From positions 157,592,532 through 157,656,531 of the forward strand of contig CAXKWD010000001.1 of NCBI GenBank assembly GCA_964059195.1: a stretch of 64,000 nt of DNA. The letters run 5' to 3'. This document shows positions 36,001-48,000 of the stretch, in pieces. Source of the stretch: Ectobius pallidus (lineage: Eukaryota; Arthropoda; Insecta; Blattodea; Ectobiidae). The notes beneath the pieces were generated by a model that was not told where the DNA came from, made no database searches, and was given only the letters and a program-made list of their open reading frames with translations. Made by a program: the position numbers and the translations under genes. The first letter of the stretch is position 1; every line of letters begins with the position of its first letter.

Positions 36001-39000
36001 CGTGATTCAAATTGAGGAGCTACTTGATAGAGAAGTAGCAGTTCCGGTCATGAAAACCACAATTAACGGCCGTGGGTGTCGGCATGCTGACCACATGCCC
36101 CCAATCCTGCCATCTGCCTACGGTAGATGATGCAGCGGTAGGGTGGTAGGCCAAGTCCCTTCAGGGATGTAGCGCCATGGAGTTTAGTTTAGTTTTAGTG
36201 CTTTCCGTATTGTTTGCTTGATGTCTAAACATTTAAACCCTCTCCCCCCCCCCCGTGGGCCAATTTTTGCTCATTAACAAACTTATCCGAACTATTGGGC
36301 CTAGAAATAACATATTCAAATTTTGTTCAAATATCTTCAAAATTACGGCCGCTAGCGTGTAAATATATTTATTAAAAAAAAAAAAATTGAACGGATGGTG
36401 GTTTCGTACTTGGGGAGGCATGAAACGTAAAGATATGAAAGAAATTTCCGAAAGTCATGACATGGTATTGATCCCAATAGGTAGATTTTTCTTCGAAATC
36501 TACCTAATAATCTGGAGCTAATTAATCATGGGGTCCCACAAGGTTTAATTCTGGAACCTTTACTATTCATAGTATATGTAAACGATTTAGCATCCTATGT
36601 AAAAACAATATCGAACCCAACACTTTTTACGGATGATACAAGCATAATAATTAATTCAGAAAATCTGGAAATATATATAAATGATATATTAAGACATATG
36701 GATGTTTGGTTTGTTGCGAACAAAATCTGTCTAAATTTGAACAAAACAATACTTATGAACTTCAAAACAAAAAATTACAGGGATATAAAATTAGATGCTG
36801 TATGCAGTAATATTCCAATAGCAAAGGAGAGCTCAACTAAGTTTCTGGGTTTGAAGATTGATGAAAATTTAAACTGGAAAAATGTCGAATATATAGTACC
36901 AAAATTGAGTAGTTCATGCTATGTTTTGAGATCCATAAAAAATCTATGAAATAAAGCATGTTGATAACTGTTTATTATGCCTATTTTCATTCTATCATGA
37001 GCTATGGAATTATTTCCTGGGGATGTTCTACATATTGTAAAAAAGTTTTTATCTTGCAAAAGAAGGCTTTACGTATTATAACTGGGACACAAAGAAGGCA
37101 GTCATGCAGAGCCATTTTCAGGCAGCTAAAAATCCTACCTTTGGCTAGTGAATATCTTTAGCAAATATTAAACTTTGTAATAGTCAACATAGATAACTTC
37201 GAAACTAACTCTGACCGCCATAATAACAATTAGGGTAGCCACCTTTTGGTAAGGCTAAGGAGGGACACTTATCGAATATATGTATAACGCCGATCTTCAT
37301 ACCTAAATTTGTACATGGAACAAGAGAAAGATGGTATATTTTTGTTAAAAAGCCAAAACTGAATAGGCTATGTAACAGTAACTCTAACATTAGAAAAGAA
37401 AAGGCTAGCAAAATAATAAAAAAATATATAATGCGTCCCTCTTAGGCATAATTCGGGAGCCGAAAATGTTCTTAGAATGCGGGATGTCCCGCCAAATTCG
37501 GGACAGGTGGCAATGCTAATAACAATGCTAGAAGGAAAGTAGATTTACATATTCCCAGGCCAAATCTCAGCTGTTATCAAAAAGGGGTTTACTGTTCTGG
37601 AATTAAACTCTTTAACAAACTTCCAAAAGGGATTAAAAAATTTACCAACAAACCAAAGAAATGAAGTTATTGATTAAGAAATATTTAAATGCACACAGCT
37701 TCTACTCTGTTGATGATTTTATGACAAATAATATGTTAATAGGTTAATAGTTTCAGTGGTGGATGCAGGAGGGTGGATTGGGGGGATATATCCCCCCCCT
37801 GAAATTTGAAAAAAGGCTATATATACAATGTAAGTGGACAGTTTTATAAACTAATTTTATATGTAAGTTAGTTAATATTTTTTAGTATTCTTTCTACCTA
37901 TTCAAATCCCTCCCCCGAAAAAAATTCTGTGTCCGCCACTGAATAGTTTATAAATGTAATTCTGTTTAATGCTTTGACAAATTCGACATCCTAGAGTCAT
38001 CCAACTTTTATGGGATCTATGGAATGCTTTCTTACTTTACTTTACTTTACTTTACTTTAGCTTCTTCTTAAAAAATGGCTAAGGTATTAAAAAAAAGTGG
38101 TCCCTGTTTGGAATATGAAGACCTATAGGGTTCCGAAAGGTAGAGGCTCCCTGATTGAGACATTCGGCATACATGAAAGTGGTAAGGTTGTCAGCCCTAC
38201 TCACTGGCCGCTTTTTACCCCTAGGAATACTCCTGGTACTCATTTCTTTTAGAGGCTGAGTCGATACCAGGGCCATAGTGCCACCAGAAGGATTAGACCA
38301 GTGGAAAAATCTCACCAACCTCATTGGGAATCGAACCCACGACCTTCCGGTTTGTAGAGCAGTGCCTCAACCACTTCATTACAGCGTACCTCCTAAGGCA
38401 TTTAAATGGATCTTTAATGCTTATGCACTGCCCTTTAAATGAGTCTTCAAGACGCTAATAGCGGAGTTAGAAATTAAACAGAAAATGATTAATAGTATTC
38501 CAATGATAGTATGGATAAAATTTAAAATGATGTGGGTGAGACCTAACCTGCATGAGTTTTGCACCACATTCAGCATCTTGTTGGTGTATGTTTATAGAAC
38601 ATTCCCGGTCTGGAGGTCGACTTCTTCCATATCCAAGTTGTTCCATCACCACCATGGTGAACATCTCTTTGTCAAATCCATCTATCTGGGGTCTGTAGTC
38701 ATTCCAGATTGTGCCTGTAGTTTGTAAATTATGTCACTCATAGTTTTCATAATCAGCCTAGCCTCCAATGAAATATTTACTATGGTATATCAACAAAAAT
38801 ACCGGTAACTATTATAATTATTATTATTATTCCAATCCTACTATTATTAACAAAACATTTTTGATTAGAATTCAATATTCACAATCAAGAATCAATCAAC
38901 TTTACATTAAATAATAATAATACCCCCTACATAACAACTAAATTATGTCAACATAACAAAATTCCTATTTCGTTTTTGGTGTATTAATTACCTTTGTATC

Positions 39001-42000
39001 TTTCAACCACATTTCAAGCTATCATCAGCACCTGAATTCTCTATGCCTAGGACAAGATTTTCAAGTCTGAAGGCAGTGCCAAACCAAAAATTTTAGTTGC
39101 CATTATTGTTACATAAGTTTGAAACATTTTGGCGTTGAAATTAAGAAGAACTACCCATGCCCAATTTGTTCTTAACATATAAAATGTTACAACATAGGCT
39201 ATGTCCCATTTAAATATGCAAATTAAATAAATAAACAACACAAGTTAACTATCCTGTATTTAAAAAGAAAATTGAATATTAATTTGAATTTTTGCATGGC
39301 ACCTACTTATTTGTAACGAATTACTATATTTATAAAAACCTAAATATTTTCAAAGTATTTCAATTGATTATTAACTTTAACAGCTGTAAAAAAGGCATAG
39401 TCAATACACAGCCTAAGTTGTTGGTTACTACAGCAGCTAGAATAACAATTAGTTAAAACACTTGGGATATTCAAATTATATCGATAACTTCTGGATATTT
39501 CCAAACACTACTAGTAAATTAAAAAATTCAATCTTGTTGTTCATATCAAAAGTTATTGCCTGTGACATATATATTAATTACATTTGAATTTTTGTTGTTT
39601 AATGTAAAATAATATAAATAATAATGTAAAATAAATTTAATGTAAAATAATGTAAAAAGTAACAAAAGTAAACAAGACAGTAGTAATTCAAAACTGAATC
39701 TTTGTTGCCCACCTTAGAACTCTGGTCACCAATAGTGATCTGGAGAGCCAAATTTTGCACCCTGCTTTAGCCAGTATTACAATGTTACTTAAAAAGACAT
39801 TTTCTGTATAATTTCGCCATGTGGATTGAATTGTGTTTGTTCATTTGGATATTAGTGTTTTAATGAATGGCATATCTGTTGGGGTATCTTTTTGTCCAAT
39901 GTTTAACTGTTCAAAATCACCATGCACCTTACAGTCATGTGCATCTTATATTTTCATGCAAAGCAAGAATTCTCAAATAATGAACTATGTATTCGTTTCC
40001 ATACAGTAATCGAGAAACTGTAATCCTCATACCATAAAAAAAATTTCAGGATTAGGTCCTTTGCTTGGTCCTCTGAATGTTCTGTTCTTGTTGCAGCAAA
40101 TAAGGCAATATGCTCAGTCTCCACAAACATTTTTAGCACTTACAATTTAATTTAATTTATTTGCTTATAATGTAAAGCAAACAAAATTTTGTTTACATTA
40201 AGGCACTACTTGATTGAGTGCATTCTCATGGTAACTATGTACAGAAATATGGTAATTGAGTACAAAGAAGTAAATACACGAATATAAAAATACAATTTTC
40301 AAAAATAAAATAAAAGTAGAAAATAATAAATAAATGTTTATGTAATAAATTTAATTACCAGTATTTTATTAAATTTATAATTATTCCAATTAATTAGTTC
40401 AGGGTTTAGGCTATATATTTAAATAAATTTTTATAAAAAATCACTTCAGACCTCATTATTTAATAAGTGCAAGTATGGTACTTTATGAGATTGTGTGGGG
40501 GACGAAAAAATGTCTGTCTGTGTGTCTGTCTAATATGCTTTTACGGATTTTCATGAAACTTGGAAAACACATTTATAATATCCATGGGAAGAACCCTATT
40601 GATATTGAACCAAATTGGTTCACCGGTACCGAAGTAATGCCCAATTTAGTGCCTACTTTAATAGATTATATTAGAAAGGCGCCATAGCTCAAATACGCTG
40701 TATCGGATTTCCATGAAAAGTACCCTATTAAATTTGAATCTAATCTGTTGACCGGTACCGGAGTAAACCCCAATTAAGTGTCTATTTTAAAGGAGCAATA
40801 ACTAAAATACGCTTTATCGGATTTTTATGAAACTTCGTATATGCATTTATAATGTTCATGGGAAGACGTCTATTGATATTCGACCAAATCGGTTGGCCAG
40901 TACCGGAATAATGCCCAATTTAGTGCCTTTTATGTTAATATATAAGAAGTCACGATAACTCAGGTATGCTTTATTGGATTTTCCTGGAACTTTGTATACC
41001 CATTTATAATGTATATGGGAAGATGTCTGCTGATATTGAACCAGATCGGTAGACCGGTACCGGAGTAAAACCCAATTTAGTGTATATTTTTAAGACGCGG
41101 TAACTCAAATACGCTTTACCGGATTTTTATGAAACTTGGTATACACATTTATAATGTCCATGGAAAGACGTCTATTGATATTGGATAAAATCGGTTGACC
41201 TGTTTCGGAGTAATGCTCAATTTAGCGCCTATTTTATGGTAATATACGTTTTCGAAAGAATTTATTAAATGCAAATCAGTTATCATGACAACATAGCCTA
41301 TTGTTTTACTGTGATCTTATAAGGCTTTGGCAATTACAATACAGTTAGCTATGACAAATAACACTATTGCTTTACATGCGCTTATCCAACTAGACCGTTA
41401 AAGTGACCCAGGTGGCCGAGATGGTAATGTCTTGGCTTCGCATTCTGGAGTTTCATGGTTCAAATTTTTTTTTTTTTGTATTCTGCATATCATAACTGCA
41501 ATCATAACTGATTAAACAAAAACATACTGGCACTTTGTTACATCAGTTTACTTGATTTTATTTACTTTAACAGCAAGTTTTATCAGCAATATATGCTTCA
41601 AGGAAATTTATACACTTCTAAATCTTTGTGTTGGTTTATTGATTTAACAATTTGACCTCCTTTCACTCAATCAAGGAACGGAGAAAGAAATACATAGGAG
41701 GATAACACAGTCCTGGAAAGCCTTCTGGTCATTGAAATACATCCTACTCAACAACTCCATAAGCCGGAAGCTCAGACTAGAGGTCCTCAACTCTTGCATC
41801 TTCCCAGTTCTAACATATGGCTGCCAAACCTGGGCCCTCAGAGAGCGACAAAAAACAAGCATCGAAACATGCGAACGAAAAATGGAGAGAAAGATAATTG
41901 GCATCACACTGAAAGACAGAGTCTCCAACAAGGCATTGCAGAAAATCACAGCTTCAAAGAGCATCGCACAACAAGCCCTCAGGACAAAGTGGAAATGGGG

Positions 42001-45000
42001 AGGTCACATAGCAAGACAGCAGCAAGGCAGATGGGCGCAAGAAATCACTATGTGGGACCCTTACATAGGCATGAGAACACCAGGCAGGCCGAGGAGAAGG
42101 TGGGCAGACACCTTCCAACAAAAACTGGGTGTGAACTGGTCGACCATCGCTCGCAACAGAAAAGAGTGGCAGCAGCAAGTGAACAACCTTATACCAAACT
42201 AAAGGAACAAACTTTAAGAACTGCAAAGTGACTGTACAAAGCACCGTTCGTGTGAAATAGCTCACCACGCGGACTTTACCTACCCGAGCTTCCCCTCTTG
42301 TAGGAGGCCCTAGCCCTTCATGGGACATAGAGGCTAAATTCATTCATTCATTCATTGAATTTCATGATTATGAGGTATGTTTTTAGAGTAAGTACTGATA
42401 ATTTAAAAAAATAATAACAGAACATTATATTTCAAATACTTTATTATCATTCAGTACTTTACATCTTAAACTATGTATGATTTTTCAAGAGCCTTTGACA
42501 CTATCTCACATGTGACTCTAGCTGATAAATTGAGATTTTATGGTTTTAGTGATGAAGCTCTTAACTTAATTCAGTCATATCTATCTGGAAGACTGCAATG
42601 TGTTCACTTCAATGGTATGCAATCACAGTTTAAGTCTATCAAACATGGTGTACCACAGGGTTCTATATTGGGCCCTATTTTATTTATTATTTATATAAAT
42701 GATTTGCCTAGTGTCTTGTCTGTCTATAGGCTAATAACACATCTAAAGATTTCCTAAATTCGTATCTCTATGCAGATGATCTGGCTCTGACTGCTGTAAC
42801 TGACTGTGACCTCAACACCTTAAATCTCTTAAAAGTTAGTGATGATATTGTTCTAGATTGGACTGCAGCTAATTCTCTATATGTTAATGACTCTAAAGTT
42901 ACTGACTTGAAATTCACTTTTGATAGGAAACATCAGTACTTCTATAAGGATGCTAAATTTCTTGGCATCGTCCTCCAAGGAGGTTTAAATTGGTCATCTC
43001 ATGTTGTATTAATCTCTAATAAGATTGCCAGAGGCATATTTGTGCTTCGCAGACTGCAAAAATATGTGACTAGAGAGGTATTAATTTCTGCATACTATGC
43101 TTATGTTCATAGCCATTTAACTTATGGTACTCTACTTTGGGGTAATTGTAGTTCTGCACTTAACATCTTCAAATTACAGAAGAAGGCTTTAAGGATAATC
43201 TATGGTGCTGATTGGAAAGCCCACTGTAAACCTATTTTCATCTCATCTGGTATTCTCAGCCTACCATCTATATATATTTTACAGTGCTTGTTATATGTCA
43301 AGAGTAATTCTGATAACTTTAAAACTTATTCTGATGTACATACCTTTGGCACCAGAAATCGCAATAACATTTTACAGGATCAATGCTTGTTTGCAACAAC
43401 CAAACATAATTTTAGGTACATGTCAGTGAAAATGTTTAATTCTCTTCCGGTTGCTACTAGAAATTTAACTTTTAAACACTTTAAAGGCTTAGTACTGATG
43501 AAACTAAAACAAATCTGCTTCTACAAAAATGATGAATTTTTTGAGGTAGCCAAAAACTTTAAATAATCTTTCAGTACCTACTATTTGACCTACACATTGC
43601 ACTTTTTATTTATTTATTTATTGTTTTGTAGTGTTGTATTGATCCTGTATTTCTTTGTATTTCTTTGTATCTCTTTATATTTCAATGTATGTATTTCTAA
43701 TATTATTCTTGTACCCTTGTACTATAATAGTTTGTTATATTGTTGTTATATTGTATCCTATACCGCAGAACTGCGGTCAAAATGGATTAAATGAATATGA
43801 ATATGAATATGAATATTTCCCCACATAGTCACCACTGTTATTCAGACAGAACAGTAATCATGAAATTTGTAAGGAGACCAAATTATAAAAGTGAATAAAC
43901 CAACATAAAGATTTAGAAGTGTGGGAAGAGATTTATATGCATAAATTTGAAACAGTCTGATGAATTTCGAAATACCTCAAGAGATAAATTTAATTACAAA
44001 GTACATTAAACTTACAACAGAGGACACATAAAGAAGCTCCAAATAATGAATGATCTTTTGTTTATAGCAACTGATGATTTAGATCGATTTCCACGAAACA
44101 TGTATAGCTGTTAACACTTTGTGTAAAGAAAGTAAATAGTGATGTTTGTAGTGTTTTTTTTAACAATGAAATTGTTTAATCTGCGACCAAAAGTGGAGGT
44201 TGAATACAGTTGAATGGTGGGCCCATGTAAGCGTGGCAATGAACCTCCTGGTTCCAAAGAATAGTTAATATTCCTTTAATTTGCTTAGGAATTGTCTATT
44301 CCATTGAGTAAGATGTAAGTAAGTATATAAAACTGTCACCGTAGAGGTGAAAATTAGGTTTTTATCTAAATTTCTTGTTTATCCGTTCCAGTAACTTGTA
44401 ACTATTCTTATCAACTTTTTAACTACTCACTTTCATTTTTATAATACGTTTTATGTCTTATCATTTATAAACTGGTTGTATTGGGTTGCCTCATAAGTCA
44501 CCAAGAAGGATACAACAGTTTGCCCGAAATGTTAGATTTTTAACAACACAATGCAGCCCAACCCAGATTTCCAATACAACCATTTTATATATGATACCAA
44601 CTACGAACTAGTGTTTTGGGTGTTGTGGATTCAAACCCCATGATTGACCAGTTTGAGTATGAATGTTTTGGGAGGGGTTTTTCCTTACTTACAAAAGGGA
44701 ATGCAAAATTGGATTTTACTTTCCTTCCACCCTGAATTAAAAATAATAGTAGAATTGTAGATCATGGAAAATAGTCACCGATCTGTAATTGTCGAGTGAC
44801 CTTTTAAACCAGTCCTTTCCAACTGAGGTGCTTCCACGGCGCAGGCCAGCACCGGTGTAGCACCAGAGGCAGCTCCACGGGTCTAGCCAGTGCTCAGGTT
44901 ACGAAAACAGTATTATTAATAACAATTTTGTGAACACAAACACACCATTTATTCTCTACTTATATTGTGTATGTGAACATTTAGAATTTAAGTAGATTGT

Positions 45001-48000
45001 TAACATCGTTTTGCCGCAACTAATTTACCAATATTGCGTACAACCGATTTGGCAATAGAAATTCAAAATACAGCCTCTAAGGCAACATCAGACAGGGAAG
45101 TTCTGGTTTTACTTTTATTTAAATTCATAATTAAAAACATCTGTTCGCATGCATACGTTGTCTCGAACACAGGCGTAAATTTTAAAGCAAGTGCGTGAAG
45201 TTTGGGAAATTTCTGTGGATAAATATCTTTGTAAAATGAAATGAAATCACCAGTGTAGTGATAGTACCTGTACTCTTATCACCTCTGTTTGGAAACGTGA
45301 TGTTGATTATCAGGACAAAATATGGCATCATAAATATTTCAAGTTGAGGTGCCATATCATTAATGTCTTTGAATGGGCATTGAATTCATCGTGCAAATTC
45401 TGTAACGACGTCTGATACTCTCCAAAGTTTTCGTAAATAGACAAATTTAATGATTTTAATGAAGGAAAATTGTCAAAATTTCTCGCTTTAAGTTGATCTT
45501 TAAATAATAAATTCTGCATTTTGAAAACGTTAATCCTGTCACACATGTTACTAATTAACTAATTTCTCCCTTGCAACTAAATATTTAAATCATTTAAATA
45601 AGACGTTACATCCACCAAGAAAGCGAGGTCAGCTACCCATTGTGATGTCTGACGCACACATGCAGTAGCACCGGCTGCTACTTGAGGAAGGAAAGTACCG
45701 GGCTACCGTTGGGTGCTGCAATGGTGCGCCCCAGCGCAGAGTGCTCGAGTTGGAAAGGCCTGTTTTAAACCACAGGCTATATAGGGTTGTCATATAAAGA
45801 AAAATCTTAAAGTATGCATGCATGCACTATCAAATAACCAAATATGCACAGTAAAGGGAAAATATTACAAACATGCTCATTCAGAATTAAAACTTCGCCC
45901 AATTTGTCTTTAAGTGAAAGTCTTCAATAATCCCTAGAGAATTGACCAAATGATAGGCCCATAGCCTCCAACTTAGTTATTGCAGTAGAAAATTTAGGGA
46001 AGTTTTTCTTTATGTAAATTAAGTCATGTTGTACATTCTTATTCTTAAAAGAGACTTGCAAACTGTTAAGTTGTTTCTGAGGTAGACCTAGATATTGTAA
46101 GATCAGAAAAACCAAAGTCTTACGAGGCAACATTATAAAATGCAGTATTATGCAATTTAATGAAAAATATGCATTGAAACTAACATGCACGATAAACTTC
46201 AAAATGTACTTTATTAAACGTAGAACCTAAAAAACATGCATTATGCATGAAATTGCCCATAAGAAGGCCAAAATATGCAAATATGCATGGAAAATTTATA
46301 AGCCTCCTTATTTGGAATCAGTAAGCAAATACTCTCAATAAGTAATACCGTCCACTCCCTGTCTTTTTCCGGGACACGCTACTACTAGCGCCGCCAGTGA
46401 GCAGGAGTGGGCAGTTACTCGTCAGCTGATATAGTTAACGTTTGTCTGTTGTGTTTTGTGTACGAAAATATAATATATATTCTAGTAAAACAGGGGTGCC
46501 CACAGGGGGGGGGGGGAGGTTAAGACGCAGACTGCATCATTGAAATTTCTGGGGGGGGGGGAAATATTATCGTTTTATGAATTTTCTGTGGGGGGTTGAA
46601 AATTGTTGCAAAATTAGAGTTTTATATGTTAAACATAAAAACTGTCAAGTTCTATAACTTCAAAAGGTCTCTTCTAATTCTTTATAAAGATGAAGAATTT
46701 CGACAGCCATGGGCGCCCATACTCGGGGGGGGGGGGGGGGGGCGCAAGGAAAAAATGTATATTATTAATTATTATAGTCAGGTGTTTTTCTTTAAGACAA
46801 TTATTTGAATTGCAGAAGTTTTACCAAATCGACTACATGGAAGCAGAATCCACAGTGGATTAGGAAAGGGGGGTTCAGGGGGTTTTAACCCCCAAGAGTC
46901 AAAACCTAAAATTCTATATTTGTATTTAAAAAACATATATTTATTTAATTAAACAAGATTTGTTGGTGTGTCAAATATGATAAAGCAGTTATTTTCTTTT
47001 CATAACATAATGAGTAGGCCTATTATGTCCACTGTTCCATGTGCTATTTAACTTTTCTTATAAATAGTAATAATTATTATAATTTAGGTAACAATTTCTT
47101 GTTTAAGTTGCCATGTCTTAGAGTATAGTAAACAAATTTGCTAACTAGTTTTTCAGTGCCAAAATAGCGTAAAATGTGATTTACATTAGTTCAACATTTA
47201 AAAATTTCCCGAGGGTGGACACCCGACTTAGGTAACATTTTCTTGTTTACATTGGCATGTCTTAGAGTATGGTAAACAAATTTCCTAACTAGTTTTTTAG
47301 TGCTAAAATGGCGTAAAATGTGATTTTCATTAATTCAATATTTAAAAATTTTCCGGGGCTGGACCCCCCACCTAGGTAATGATTTCTTATGTACATTGGC
47401 ATGTCTTAGAGTATGGTAAACAAATTTCATAACTAGTTTTCAGTGCTAAAATAGCGTAAAATGTGATTTTCATTAGTTCAATATTTAAAAATTTGGATAT
47501 TTATGTTTTAAATTTTGGATCTTTGGATTTTTTAATTTTGGATTTTTAAAATTTTGTTCTTATTAATTTTGGTTCTTTGAATTTCTTAATTTTGTAATTT
47601 TGAATTATTTAAATGTTGGATCTTTGATTTTTTATTTTTTGGATATTTTAATTTAGGATCTTTTATTTTAAAATTTTGGGTTTTCGATTTTTTAATTTTG
47701 AATTTTTGGACTTTTTCAGTTTTGGATAAGCCTAATCATTGAGTTGATTGTTTTCTGTGCAGTCCGTTCCGTCACACCTCACTAATTTCGTGACGATTTT
47801 GAGCGTAATACTAATTTCGTGACGATTTTGAGCGTTACACAAGCTCTCGATTTACCTCTTCCGTGGCTAAAGAAGTTTTACTTAAAAAATTAACGTTATC
47901 GTCATTTAATTAAGTTAGTTTAGCTGTAGTGTAAATTATGTTATTTCCCGACCTAATTCCTGCATTATCAAGCACAAAAATAAGTTACTGTGTCATCAGG

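Larger units (their letters stand above)
36495..38025 (+). pseudogene. LINE-F, 5'-truncated RT and C-terminus, interrupted twice
   Basis: Starts within the RT: INHGVPQGLILEPLLF, then LFTDDTSIII, where FTDD replaces FADD with the aspartates kept. It continues SYGIISWGCSTYCKKVFILQ (36958-37161) and, after a MITE (37231-37516), VDLHIPRPNLSCYQKGVY (37530-37590). A second MITE (37754-37941) lies in the 3' UTR. A stop near 36950 and others break the frame. Confidence 0.8.

Noticed and set aside
41954..42343. 129-codon minus-strand frame
   Set aside because: It is the antisense of the LINE C-terminal coding region at 41662-42200, which has clear family motifs.
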